The notes below the pieces were generated by a model that worked only from the letters and a program-made list of their open reading frames with translations, was not told the DNA's origin and did no database searches. From Planctomycetota bacterium (lineage in GTDB: Bacteria > Planctomycetota > UBA1135 > GCA-002686595): a stretch of DNA of 42,013 nt. Shown here piece after piece: positions 19,012 to 27,887 of the stretch (position 1 is its first letter; each line of letters starts with the position of its first letter). The position numbers and the translations under genes were made by a program. Where the stretch lies: the NCBI GenBank assembly GCA_016779225.1, contig JADHNZ010000028.1:1-42013 (forward strand), written 5' to 3'.

Positions 19012-20472
19012 TCAGCAGCCGTACAGGCGCGCGGCGGCAGCCCGGAAGGCCTCGAGCTGCTCGCCGTAGACCGCGCGCAGGGCCGGGTCGGGCTGGACGG
19101 CCTCCCCCTCGAGCTGGATGAAGGGAGCGGCGAGCTCGTGGAGATCACACGGAGTCCCCTGGGCACGCCGCAGGGTCCACAGGGCCTGGAGCGCGGCGCC
19201 AAGGGCCGCGGACTCGGGCTCGTCCAGGGCCTGGACCTCGGCCCCAAGCGCCGCGGCCAGCACCTCGCGCCACAGCCCGTTGCGCGAGCCCCCGCCAACG
19301 AGGTGCACGCGGTCCACCGGCAGGCCCAGGTCCCGCAGGCGCTCGACACCCCACGCGAGGTTCAGGCTCGTGCCCTCCAGCGCCGCGCGATAGAGCACGC
19401 CCGGAGCCAGGTGCTGAGGCCGCATCCCCAGCAGCGTGCCGGTGGCCTCGGGGAGATCCGGGACGCGCTCGCCTGCGAGGTAGGGCAGCCAAAGCAGGCC
19501 CTCACAGCCCGGCGCCACCGCCCGTGCCGCCTCCGTGAGCGCCCTGTGGTCCTGGCCCGTGAGCCCGACCACGCCCTCCGTCACCCCGGTCAGGTTCATG
19601 ACGCAGAGCAGGGGCAGCCACTGCCCGGTCGAGTCGCAGAACGGCGCGATCAGCCCCTCCGGATCCACGATCGGCTGGTGCGCCTGGGCGAAGACCGTCC
19701 CGGAGGTGCCCAAGCTGACCACGGCCGTACCCGGGCGCGTGGCGCCCGAGCCGATCGCGCTCATCATGTTGTCGCCGCCGCCCGCCGAAACGAGCGTGCC
19801 TTCGGCTAGGCCGAAGCGCGCTGCTCCCGCCGCGTCCACGCGTCCCGCGGGGGCGCCCGCCTCGAGCAGGCCGGGGATGCGCTCTGCCAGCTGAGGGTCC
19901 ACGGTGTCCATGGCCTCCCGGTCGAACGCGCGCGCCACGGGGTCGAACCAGCCCGTCCCGGAGGCGTCTCCGGCCTCCATGCTGGCCACGCCGGTCAGGC
20001 GCAGGTTCAGGAAGTCGTGCGGCAGGAGGACCTGTCGGGTGCGGGCCCAGGCGTCCGGCTCGTGCGCCGCGACCCAGGCCACCTTGGAGGCCGTGAAGCC
20101 CGTGGGCACGCTGCGTCCGAGGCGCTCCGACAGAGCGCGTGCCTCCGGCGCCGTCTCGGTGTCGCACCACAGCTTGGCGGGGCGCACGACCTGCCCCTGC
20201 CCATCCAGCAGCACGCAGCCGTGCTGCTGGCCGGAGACCCCCACGGCCTCGACAGCGCGCCCTGCACGCGCGGGAGCGGCCAACAGCTCCGCGATGACCT
20301 CGGCTCCGGCCTGCTCCCAGTCCTCGGGGCGCTGCTCGGCCGCGCCAGGAGCCTGGCCCGCGAGGAGCTCGAGGGAGCGGCTCGCGCGCGCCACCACGAC
20401 GCCCGCCTCCGGATCCACGAGCAGCCCCTTCAGGGACTGCGTACCCGCGTCGAGGCCGAGGACGAGCCCCAT
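19012..20472 (-). CDS. xylB: Xylulokinase
   Basis: The FGGY-family kinase phosphorylates D-xylulose to xylulose-5-phosphate. The 486-residue product starts with the ATPase-fold signature GLDAGTQSLKGLLVD. It has the xylulose-kinase motif SGQQHGCVLLD, the catalytic base D234 in GGGDNMMSAIG, GTSGTVFA, and the C-terminal ATP site VGGGSRNGLWREVLA. The length is as expected. It lies 6 nt after xylA and is the last gene of the sugar operon. Related FGGY kinases for other sugars cannot be excluded, but pairing with xylA makes XylB the best call. Confidence 0.93.
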   Translation of the reverse strand: MGLVLGLDAGTQSLKGLLVDPEAGVVVARASRSLELLAGQAPGAAEQRPEDWEQAGAEVIAELLAAPARAGRAVEAVGVSGQQHGCVLLDGQGQVVRPAKLWCDTETAPEARALSERLGRSVPTGFTASKVAWVAAHEPDAWARTRQVLLPHDFLNLRLTGVASMEAGDASGTGWFDPVARAFDREAMDTVDPQLAERIPGLLEAGAPAGRVDAAGAARFGLAEGTLVSAGGGDNMMSAIGSGATRPGTAVVSLGTSGTVFAQAHQPIVDPEGLIAPFCDSTGQWLPLLCVMNLTGVTEGVVGLTGQDHRALTEAARAVAPGCEGLLWLPYLAGERVPDLPEATGTLLGMRPQHLAPGVLYRAALEGTSLNLAWGVERLRDLGLPVDRVHLVGGGSRNGLWREVLAAALGAEVQALDEPESAALGAALQALWTLRRAQGTPCDLHELAAPFIQLEGEAVQPDPALRAVYGEQLEAFRAAAARLYGC

Positions 20473-20478
20473 GACGGC

Positions 20479-21657
20479 CTAGCTCCGGACCCCCATCAGG
20501 TGCTCCACGAGGAGCTGATCCAGGCGCTCGTAGCGCAGCCCCTCGGCCGCGATGGCGTCACAGTCGAACGAGGCCTCCTTCAGCGCCGCGGCCTTGTCGG
20601 ACGCATAGCCGCCGGACAGCAGCGGATCGAGCCCCGCGTCCGTGCGCGTGGCGATGATGTCGCGGACCTCGGGGTCCGCATCGAAGGCCTCGGCCTTGGC
20701 CTTCAGGATCTTGTAGGTGCGCATGCACCCCCGAGCGAAGTCCCACACGCCTGCGTCGTCCTCGGTCCGGTAGGCGTGCGCATCGAAGTGCAGGGGGCCG
20801 GTGTAGGGAGCGTTCCCAGCCGTACCCTCGAGCAGGCGCACCAGCAGGAGGGCCTGCTTCAGGTCCTCGGATCCAAAGCGCAGGTCCTGGTCGTAGCGGC
20901 CAATGCGCTGGCCGTTCAGGTCGATGTGGAAGAGCTTGCCCGCCTCCATCGACTGTGCGACCGCGTGCGCGAAGGAGAGGCCCGCCATGGTCTCGTGGGC
21001 GACCTCGGGGTTCACCCCCACCATCTCCTCGTTCTCGAGGGTGGAGATGAAGTGGAGCATGTGCCCGGTGGTGGCGAGGTAGATGTCCCCACGCGGCTCG
21101 TTGGGCTTCGCCTCGAGCGCGAAGCGCAGGTCGTAGCCGCTGTCCTTCACATACCCGCAGAGGAAGTCCATGGCCTCCCGCATGCGCTTGCCCGCGTCCA
21201 TGGGGTTGCGGCAGGCGTCAGCCTCGGAGCCCTCGCGGCCGCCCCAGAAGACATACACCTTCGCGCCCAGCTCGACGCCGAGGTCGATGGAGCGCATGGT
21301 CTTCTGCAGCGCGAAGGCCCGCACGCGGGGGTCGTTGGAGGTGAAGGCCCCGTCCTTGAAGATCGGCTGGGTGAACAGGTTGGTCGTCGCCATGGGGACG
21401 ACCATTCCGTGGTCGCTGAGGGCCTTCTTGAAGTCCGCCACGATGCGGTCGCGCTCCGCCGCCGAGCTGCCAAAGGGCACCAGGTCCTCGTCGTGCAGGT
21501 TGACCCCGTGGGCGCCGCACTCCGCGAGCTTGGCCACGATGCGGGTCGGGTCCTGAACGGCACGCACCGGCAGCCCGAAGGGGTCGCGACCGGGGTTGCC
21601 CACGGTCCAGAGGCCAAAGGAGAAGCGGTCGGCGGGGGTCGGATCGAAGGAGTCCAT
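20479..21657 (-). CDS. xylA: Xylose isomerase, actinobacterial (class I) type
   Basis: XylA interconverts D-xylose and D-xylulose using two divalent metals. The 392-residue TIM barrel closely follows the Streptomyces enzyme. The ring-opening histidine is H55 with D58 in [11 protein letters not shown], the proton-shuttling lysine is K184 in [10 protein letters not shown], and metal ligands are in [13 protein letters not shown] and [22 protein letters not shown]. The C-terminal arm ([14 protein letters not shown]) that makes the tetramer is present. The short actinobacterial class, rather than the longer class II, may reflect past transfer. It lies 26 nt after the epimerase-like gene. Confidence 0.95.
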   Translation of the reverse strand: MDSFDPTPADRFSFGLWTVGNPGRDPFGLPVRAVQDPTRIVAKLAECGAHGVNLHDEDLVPFGSSAAERDRIVADFKKALSDHGMVVPMATTNLFTQPIFKDGAFTSNDPRVRAFALQKTMRSIDLGVELGAKVYVFWGGREGSEADACRNPMDAGKRMREAMDFLCGYVKDSGYDLRFALEAKPNEPRGDIYLATTGHMLHFISTLENEEMVGVNPEVAHETMAGLSFAHAVAQSMEAGKLFHIDLNGQRIGRYDQDLRFGSEDLKQALLLVRLLEGTAGNAPYTGPLHFDAHAYRTEDDAGVWDFARGCMRTYKILKAKAEAFDADPEVRDIIATRTDAGLDPLLSGGYASDKAAALKEASFDCDAIAAEGLRYERLDQLLVEHLMGVRS

Positions 21658-21683
21658 GGGGCGGAGCGTGGAGAACGGAGGGA

Positions 21684-22541
21684 TCAGGAGAGGAGGCCGA
21701 CGCGCGCCAGCTGCGCGCGCACGAGCTGCAGGCCCTCACGGGCCACCAGCATGGGAGACGGGGAGAGGGAGCGCCAGATCCGCAGCCCGTTCCCGAAGGC
21801 GGGGTCCTCGCGGCTGAACGACTCCACCACGACCCAGCCGTCGTACCGCAGCCTCGCCGCGGCGTCGAAGACGGCGTCGAAGGGCACCTGGCCGGCGCCC
21901 AGGACCCCGCGGTGATTCTCACTCACCTGCAGGTGCCCAAGGTGCCTGCCCATCCGTGCCAAGGCCTCCGCCGTGGAGTCCTCCTCGATGTGGGCGTGGT
22001 GGGTGTCGAAGACGGCCCGCACCCTGGGATGGTCCACCGCGTCGAGGAGCTCGACGGTCTGGCTGGTGCACGAGAGCAGCCAGGCCTCGAAGCGGTTCAG
22101 GAACTCCACGCCCAGCGTCACGCCGCCCGCGCGCTCGGCAGCCGCGTGCAGCACCTCGGCCGCGCGTTGGAAGTCCTCGGCTCCGGGCGCCCGGTCCGGG
22201 AAGTGGGCGTACGCCGAGTGGATGGGCCCCCCCACCAGGTCCGCGCCCAGGGCCTCCGCGCCGCGCGCGAGCTCGACCAGGTGCTCGATGGCGGCGCTGC
22301 GCACCGCCGGATCGGGGCTCGCGGGGTCGACCTCCTCCGTGCAGAAGCCCACCGCGGTGCGCGCCAGGCCCAGCGCGTCGAGCCGGCGGCCCAGGGCCTC
22401 CAGCTCCGCGCCGGGGACGCCGGTGATGGGCACCTCGACCCCGTCGTAGCCCGCCTCCGCGATCTCCTCGAGAACGGCGTCGTGCTCCTCGGTGACCCGG
22501 GGTCCCCAGAGCAGCATGCTCATGCCCACGCGAACGCCCAT
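21684..22541 (-). CDS. Sugar phosphate isomerase/epimerase, ketose 3-epimerase-like TIM barrel
   Basis: The 285-residue AP-endonuclease-2-family barrel has the four expected metal ligands in order: the Glu of [11 protein letters not shown], the Asp of [11 protein letters not shown], a His in the next strand region ([10 protein letters not shown]) and the C-terminal Glu of VVVESFSRE. This spacing is typical of D-tagatose/D-psicose 3-epimerases and related hydroxypyruvate isomerases. It probably epimerises a ketose that enters the xylA/xylB route; the exact sugar is not visible. Its ATG shares one base with the TGA of the upstream ThuA gene (TGATG), a sign of translational coupling. Confidence 0.82.
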   Translation of the reverse strand: MGVRVGMSMLLWGPRVTEEHDAVLEEIAEAGYDGVEVPITGVPGAELEALGRRLDALGLARTAVGFCTEEVDPASPDPAVRSAAIEHLVELARGAEALGADLVGGPIHSAYAHFPDRAPGAEDFQRAAEVLHAAAERAGGVTLGVEFLNRFEAWLLSCTSQTVELLDAVDHPRVRAVFDTHHAHIEEDSTAEALARMGRHLGHLQVSENHRGVLGAGQVPFDAVFDAAARLRYDGWVVVESFSREDPAFGNGLRIWRSLSPSPMLVAREGLQLVRAQLARVGLLS

Positions 22542-25500
22542 CAGTGGTCTCCTTGGCCGCGCAGGAAGGCGAACAGGTCTGCGAGGCCCTGCTCGCCAAG
22601 GCTCTCGAACCCCTCCGGCATGAGAGAGACGGGTGAGGCCTGCAGGACCTCCACCTCCTCCTTCTCGAGGGTGATGGTGCGGGCCTGGGCGTCGATGAGC
22701 TGCAGGGTGGTCCTCGTCTCACCAAGCAGGCGCCCGGCATGGATGACGCCGTCGAAGGTCACCGCAGTCCAAAGCTGGTAGTTGGCCTCCACATTGCGGC
22801 TGGGGTCGAGGACATGCACGAGCAGCTCCTCGCCCGAGGTGGCCCCGATTCCATCGAGGGCGGGCCCCACCTCTCCGCCCTCGCCACCCAGCCGGTGGCA
22901 GACCGAGCAGTGCTCGCCGAAGAGCGCGCGCCCGACCTCCGCTCGACCCTCCAGCTCGAGCCCGCCTGCGAGCCGCGCGACGAGCTGGGCCGCGCCCCCT
23001 CCCGAGGAGCCGGGCGAGGCGGCCAGGGCCCGCGCGGCGAGCTCAGCGTCCGGACTCTGCCGGAGAGCCTGCCAGGAGGCCGCCGAGAGAACGCTCGGAG
23101 GGAGCTCCTCCTGCTCGATCGCCGCGAGCAGCGCTCCGGTCCAGGCCGCGCGCCGGGTCAGGAGCTGCACCGCGACGCCCCGCGCGCTGGGAGAGAGCGC
23201 AGGGAGGCGCTCGAGGATCGCGCTCCCCACGGACTCTGCCTCTGCGAGCCCCACGACCTCGAGGACCGTGGCCGCGACCTCGGGCGCCGTGTCCAGGTCG
23301 AGGGTGGCCAGGAGGCGGACCGCGACCTCGTCGGGAGAGCCGAGCTCGAGCAGCCCGCGCGCGGCGAAGCCTGCCTCGAGGGGCTCCAGGTCCTCGCGCT
23401 CCAGCTGGCCCTCGAGGAACGCGACCGCCTCCGCCCGCTGGGGATCGAATGCGGCGCCCGCTCCCCACCCGAGCACCAGCTGCGTCAGCAGCACGCGCCC
23501 GGGCCCGTCCAGGCCCTCGTGCACCTGCGCCAGCTGCTCCAGGACGGCCGCGGTGAGGTCCGGGCCACGGCCTCTGCTGCCGGAGGCGAACCCCTCGAGG
23601 ATCGCGCGCGCCAGCTCGGGGACGGCCTCGGGCAGGGCCTCGAGGATCGCAATCGTCGACGCGGGGTCCCCGAACTCCGCGTGGTGCGCCGTCACGCGCG
23701 TCACCACGCGGCCCAGCTCGCCGCCGAGGAGCGGCGGCGCGAGGGGCTCGAGCACGAGGTCATCGAACCAGACCTCGCCCTTGGACCATCCCCAGCCCCC
23801 GAAGAGCGCGTTGATCGTGACCTGACGACGGCCGTCCGCCGTGAACTCGGTGCTGATCCGACGCCAGCCGTCCCCCGCGCCAAGCCCCTCGGTGCGCGTG
23901 TCCTCAGTGCCCTGGACCTCGTGCACATTGAGCTGCGCACCGCGCCCGGTAGAGCGGTCGAAGCCCGGGGCGGTCCGCACCCAGGCGGAGAGCCGGTAGC
24001 GCCCTCCGGGCTCGAGCGTGGCCGGGGCGAACCAGCTGGTGTCGGAGCCGGTGGCGGAGCGAATGCCGAGCGCGCTCCCGCCGCCGCGGCCCGGCGCCAC
24101 GAAGTGCTCGGCCTCCCCGCCATAGGTGCGCGTCGACCAAGCCGCGGGCCGGCCGTCGGCACCGAGGTCCTCGATGGACCCGTTCGGCAGGAGGTTGCGC
24201 GGGCCGCGCTGCTCGCGCAGCTCCAGCTGCTCCCGGCGCGTCCCGCGCAGGACGGCCGCCAGGAAGCCGGCAGAGTGCCGCGCCGCGGCGGCCTGGGCCG
24301 CCTCCGGGAGCCAGCGATCCTCGAGGACCGAGGGCTCGCGGAGCAGGGCCTCGAGCTCGGGGCCCACCCTGGGATCTGCGGGGACCTCGGCCAGCGCCAG
24401 GAGGGCGGCCAGACGCACCTTCGCGTCCGGGTCGTGCAAGAGGCCCTGCCCCAGCACCAGGTCGGCCAGGCCGCGGTCGCGGGGGCCCAGCTCGCAGGCG
24501 AGCCGTCGCAGGACCGCATGGGGCCCCGCCGCGTGGCGGCGGAGCGCTTCGAGGGCCTCGGCCCGTGCACGCGCACTGGCGCCCGCGAAGGGCCCGAGCA
24601 GCAGCTGCGCCGCGTGCAGTGCGCCTGGGACCAGGCCCAGGGCGTCGGTCCGCGCGTCGCGAAGGGACGCCAGCAGGAGCGCGTCACGCTCCGGCGAGGG
24701 CTCGGTCACGAGGCGCCGCTGGGCCGCGAGGCGCCAGAGCTGGTTGCCGTCCTCGAGGGCCGCAACGCGGTCCTCCAGGCTCTCGAGCGACGGCGACGCC
24801 GTGCCCCCCGCGTCCGGAACCACGCGCCAGATGCGGCCGTGGGTCTTGTCCCTGAGCGGCGTCACATAGGCATTGCCCGGGCCGTTGTCGAAGCCGCGCG
24901 GCGTCGGGTTGTGCTGGACGATGTAGTTGTACCAGTCGAGGATCCAGACGCAGCCGTCGGGCCCCACCTCCGCCGCGATCGGCGCGCACCACTCGTCGCG
25001 GCTGGCGAAGAGGCTCCACCCATCGCGCGCCACGAAGTGGCTGCCATCGGGCTCGAGGAAGAGCTGCCCCACCAGGTGCCCGGTCGGTCCGTTCACGAAC
25101 GCGGCGCGGTTCCAGTAGCGCTTTGGAAAGGCTCGCGCCGTGTAGAGCGCGTGCCCGGCTCCCGCCGTGAACTGACCGTGGAAGTCCACCTGCCGCACGC
25201 CGTCGGTCACGGGGTGGAAGCGCTGCGTCTCCGCGATGGTCTGCAGGGGCCCGGGGGACCAGCCGCGCAGGCTCTCGTAGACCCGGTTCGGGATCCCCAG
25301 GTGCACGCTGGCATTCCCGTTCGCCGTGGAGGCGAACACCAGGCCCTCTTCGCTGAGCCCCAGGCCCCAGGTGTTGTTGGTCGTGGCGCGCATGGCCTCG
25401 AGCTCGGTGCCGTCCGGTCGGAAGCGATAGATGCCCGAGCCGAAGCGGTGCTGCACGCCTCCGACCTCGCCCCCGAAGCCCGCGTACCCCACGGTCCCCC

Positions 25501-26782
25501 AGATCCAGCCGTCCACCCCGTAGCGCAGGTTGCTGGGCCCGGCGTGCGTGTCTCCCGTACCCCACCCGCGGAAGAGCTCGATGCGCGCGTCGGCCCGGTC
25601 GTCTCCGTCGCGGTCGGGCAGCAGGAGCATCTGCGGCGCCTGGGCCACGATCAGCCCGTCTGGCCCGTGCACGAGGCTGGTCGGGACGCTCAGCCCCTCC
25701 GCGTAGACAGTGCGGGTGTCCGCGCGGCCGTCGCCGTCCTCGTCCTCCAGGATCACGATGCGGTCGCCGCCCCCGGCGTCCTTGCGATCGTTCGGGTAGT
25801 CCACGGTCTCCGCCACCCACAGCCGGCCGCGCGCGTCCCAGCACTGGGCGATGGGCTTGGTCACCAGCGGCTCGGTCGCGAAGAGCTCGAGGTGCATCCC
25901 CGGGGGCACCCGGTGGTGCCGCACGGAGGCCTCCGGCGAGAGGGGCCGCTGCATCGCGTCGAAGGGCCGCCCCTGCCCCGTGGGCTGATAGTTGGGAACG
26001 CGCGCGCTCTGGTACTCGAAGCCCTCGTCGGGCCAGGCGCGGCCGGGCTCCTCGTCTCCCGTGGCCCACCTCAGGCCGCGCACCAGCAGGTCCTGGAACC
26101 CCGGGTGGGTCCAGGTGCGCCCGTCGTGGCCCCAGGCCGTGTAGAAGACCCGTCCCTCGCCCTCTTCGCGGGTCCAGGTCCAGTCCTCCGCGCGCTCCTC
26201 CCCCGGCTGCGGGGGACGCCGCTCGAGGACGCGACGGTCCCCCGTGAGCAGGTGGTGCACATAGGTCTCGTCCCAAGACTCGAAGCCGTCGTAGCCGCGC
26301 GTGATCGGATGCGCCGCGTCCACGACCTGGCTGCGGAACACGCCGGTCCCATGGCTCTGGAACTGCCCGCCCACGAGCCCGACGAACGCGTCCGAATCGC
26401 GGAAGCAGAACGAAGCACAGTGCACCGCGACCAGCGCGCCGCCGCCCCGCACCCACTCGAGCAGCGCGGCTGACCGCTCGCCGCCGCGCCCGTCCGCGCC
26501 GAGGAGGTCGTGGTTGGCGTACACGACGAGGGCGTCGGCCTGGGCCAGGGTCTCCGGCGTGAGCAGCTCGAGGTCCTCCCGATAGAAGAGGTCGATGCCG
26601 CGTGCCGCCAGGGCCGCGTGCACCTCCGCGGCGCGGGCCGCCGGCTGGTGGTGGCCGCGGTCCCCGAGGAACCAGACCGTGAGGCGCTCGGGGGCCTGGG
26701 GGGCCGCCTGCGAGCGAACGCCCGGCACCAGGGAGGCCAGGAACGCGAGAGCACCGAGGGACCTCTTGAGTGGGCTGCGCAT
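22541..26782 (-). CDS. ThuA / Pirellula-type dehydrogenase / HEAT / CBM-like / cytochrome c protein
   Basis: This 1,413-residue secreted protein is of the kind typical of planctomycetes and Verrucomicrobia. A signal peptide (1 to about 25, cut near VRSQA) is followed by a ThuA-like domain (about 28-250, HCASFCF, TWTHPGF). A beta-propeller dehydrogenase domain (about 290-665, PPGMHLELFA, ILEDEDGDGRAD, EVGPDGCVWILDWYN) and HEAT-like helices follow. A jelly-roll CBM-like domain (about 895-1040, LLPNGSIEDLGADG) comes next. Near the C terminus is a cytochrome c domain with CSVCH at 1292-1296, followed by GPALDGIG and a distal Met. The likely activity is oxidation of a periplasmic carbohydrate with electrons passed to heme c; the substrate is unknown. 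ATG 26782 gives the signal peptide and has TACTCT 6 nt upstream. It heads the epimerase-xylA-xylB operon. Confidence 0.88.
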   Translation of the reverse strand: MRSPLKRSLGALAFLASLVPGVRSQAAPQAPERLTVWFLGDRGHHQPAARAAEVHAALAARGIDLFYREDLELLTPETLAQADALVVYANHDLLGADGRGGERSAALLEWVRGGGALVAVHCASFCFRDSDAFVGLVGGQFQSHGTGVFRSQVVDAAHPITRGYDGFESWDETYVHHLLTGDRRVLERRPPQPGEERAEDWTWTREEGEGRVFYTAWGHDGRTWTHPGFQDLLVRGLRWATGDEEPGRAWPDEGFEYQSARVPNYQPTGQGRPFDAMQRPLSPEASVRHHRVPPGMHLELFATEPLVTKPIAQCWDARGRLWVAETVDYPNDRKDAGGGDRIVILEDEDGDGRADTRTVYAEGLSVPTSLVHGPDGLIVAQAPQMLLLPDRDGDDRADARIELFRGWGTGDTHAGPSNLRYGVDGWIWGTVGYAGFGGEVGGVQHRFGSGIYRFRPDGTELEAMRATTNNTWGLGLSEEGLVFASTANGNASVHLGIPNRVYESLRGWSPGPLQTIAETQRFHPVTDGVRQVDFHGQFTAGAGHALYTARAFPKRYWNRAAFVNGPTGHLVGQLFLEPDGSHFVARDGWSLFASRDEWCAPIAAEVGPDGCVWILDWYNYIVQHNPTPRGFDNGPGNAYVTPLRDKTHGRIWRVVPDAGGTASPSLESLEDRVAALEDGNQLWRLAAQRRLVTEPSPERDALLLASLRDARTDALGLVPGALHAAQLLLGPFAGASARARAEALEALRRHAAGPHAVLRRLACELGPRDRGLADLVLGQGLLHDPDAKVRLAALLALAEVPADPRVGPELEALLREPSVLEDRWLPEAAQAAAARHSAGFLAAVLRGTRREQLELREQRGPRNLLPNGSIEDLGADGRPAAWSTRTYGGEAEHFVAPGRGGGSALGIRSATGSDTSWFAPATLEPGGRYRLSAWVRTAPGFDRSTGRGAQLNVHEVQGTEDTRTEGLGAGDGWRRISTEFTADGRRQVTINALFGGWGWSKGEVWFDDLVLEPLAPPLLGGELGRVVTRVTAHHAEFGDPASTIAILEALPEAVPELARAILEGFASGSRGRGPDLTAAVLEQLAQVHEGLDGPGRVLLTQLVLGWGAGAAFDPQRAEAVAFLEGQLEREDLEPLEAGFAARGLLELGSPDEVAVRLLATLDLDTAPEVAATVLEVVGLAEAESVGSAILERLPALSPSARGVAVQLLTRRAAWTGALLAAIEQEELPPSVLSAASWQALRQSPDAELAARALAASPGSSGGGAAQLVARLAGGLELEGRAEVGRALFGEHCSVCHRLGGEGGEVGPALDGIGATSGEELLVHVLDPSRNVEANYQLWTAVTFDGVIHAGRLLGETRTTLQLIDAQARTITLEKEEVEVLQASPVSLMPEGFESLGEQGLADLFAFLRGQGDH

Positions 26783-26788
26783 GGCGCG

Positions 26789-26794
26789 AGAGTA
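26789..26794 (-). promoter_or_regulatory. -10 hexamer, leaderless start of the sugar operon
   Basis: On the minus strand TACTCT is followed by 6 nt and the ATG at 26782. A TCGACG 17 bp upstream could serve as -35. This supports ATG 26782 over the upstream in-frame start at 26887, which would add a non-signal 35-residue leader. Confidence 0.55.
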
Positions 26795-26927
26795 GGCGCG
26801 GCGCTGGCCCGCGTCGAGCTTGCCGAGGGGACTGCGTACAGATCCCTTTCGACGCTCGCGGTCCTCCAGAGGCTGGCGTCCGGGCACCCTTCGTGGGGCG
26901 CCGCCCGAGGACCCCGCGGCCAGCCGC

Positions 26928-26933
26928 TAGGCT
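26928..26933 (+). promoter_or_regulatory. -10 hexamer, leaderless start of the nitrilase gene
   Basis: TAGGCT ends 6 nt before ATG 26940. No -35-like hexamer is evident 16-18 bp upstream. Confidence 0.5.
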
Positions 26934-26939
26934 GCCCCC

Positions 26940-27887
26940 ATGCGCGTCGCCCTCTGCCAGATCGCCCCGGTCCTGCTGGATCGGGCGCGCACCCTCGACC
27001 GCGTGCTGGCCGCCCTCGACCAGCTCGACGGCGCCCAGCTTGCAGTCTTCGGCGAGGCCCTCGTCCCCGGCTATCCGATCTGGCTCGACCGCACCGGCGG
27101 GGCGCGCTTCAACGACCCCCGGCAGAAGCGCTGGCACGCCCTCTACCTCGAGCAGGCCGTGGACCTTAAGCGCGGCGACCTCGCGCCGGTGCAGGAGCGC
27201 GTCGCGGCCCTCGGGATCCATGCCGTCCTCGGGATCGTGGAGCGCGCGCCGGATCGCAGCGGGCAGACCCTCTATTGCACCTGCGTCACCCTCGGGCCCG
27301 ATGGCCGCGTGCTCTCCACCCACCGCAAGCTGATGCCCACCTATGAGGAGCGCCTGGCCTGGGGGACCGGCGACGGCGAGGGCCTCGTGGTGCACCCGGT
27401 GGGTCCCTTCCGCCTCGGCAGCCTCAACTGCTGGGAGAACTGGATGCCCCTCGCCAGGCACGCCCTCCAGGCCCAGGGCGAGACCCTGCACGCTGCGATC
27501 TGGCCCGGTAGCGTGCGCAACACCGAGGAGTGGACGCGCTTCGCTGCGCGCGAGGGCCGCTCCTTCGTGCTCTCGGTAGGCGCGCCCCTGCGCGCCTGCG
27601 ATGTGCCCTCGGACCTCGAGGGCCGCGCTGACCTCGGCCTCGTCGAGGACGCCTGGATCCACGACGGAGGCTCCTGCGTCGCGGCACCGGACGGCTCCTG
27701 GCTGCTGGAGCCGCAGGGCTGCTGCGAGGGCGTCTTCACGGTGGACCTCGATCCCGAAGCCGTCCTGCGCGAGCGCCAGAACTTCGACCCCGCCGGGCAC
27801 TATTCCCGGCCCGATGTCCTGCACCTGTCGGTAGATCGCAGGCGCCAAGCCACCACGAGCTTCATCGATCCCGAGGAGCAGCCGTGA
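26940..27887 (+). CDS. Nitrilase-superfamily carbon-nitrogen hydrolase
   Basis: The 315-residue enzyme has the Glu-Lys-Cys triad: E39 in FGEALVPGYP, K130 in HRKLMPTYEERLAWG and nucleophile C164 in LNCWENWMPLAR. The contexts around Lys and Cys are those of true (branch 1) nitrilases, which hydrolyse nitriles to acids and ammonia, rather than of omega-amidases or carbamoylases. The WPG after the Cys region and a C-terminal FDPAGHYSRPDVL, as in aliphatic nitrilases, agree. The length is slightly short (family about 310-370). A TAGGCT -10 six bases before the ATG predicts a leaderless mRNA. Its stop overlaps the GTG of the next gene (GTGA). Confidence 0.9.
   Translation: MRVALCQIAPVLLDRARTLDRVLAALDQLDGAQLAVFGEALVPGYPIWLDRTGGARFNDPRQKRWHALYLEQAVDLKRGDLAPVQERVAALGIHAVLGIVERAPDRSGQTLYCTCVTLGPDGRVLSTHRKLMPTYEERLAWGTGDGEGLVVHPVGPFRLGSLNCWENWMPLARHALQAQGETLHAAIWPGSVRNTEEWTRFAAREGRSFVLSVGAPLRACDVPSDLEGRADLGLVEDAWIHDGGSCVAAPDGSWLLEPQGCCEGVFTVDLDPEAVLRERQNFDPAGHYSRPDVLHLSVDRRRQATTSFIDPEEQP

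Noticed and set aside
22739-26473. 1,244-codon open frame on the plus strand opposite the ThuA/dehydrogenase gene
   Set aside because: It is antisense to a gene with clear domains. Stop codons are rare in very GC-rich DNA, and the translation has no recognisable motif. The same applies to 2858-5545 (-), 9916-12426 (-), 15797-18187 (-), 20017-21915 (+) and 24684-28178 (-).
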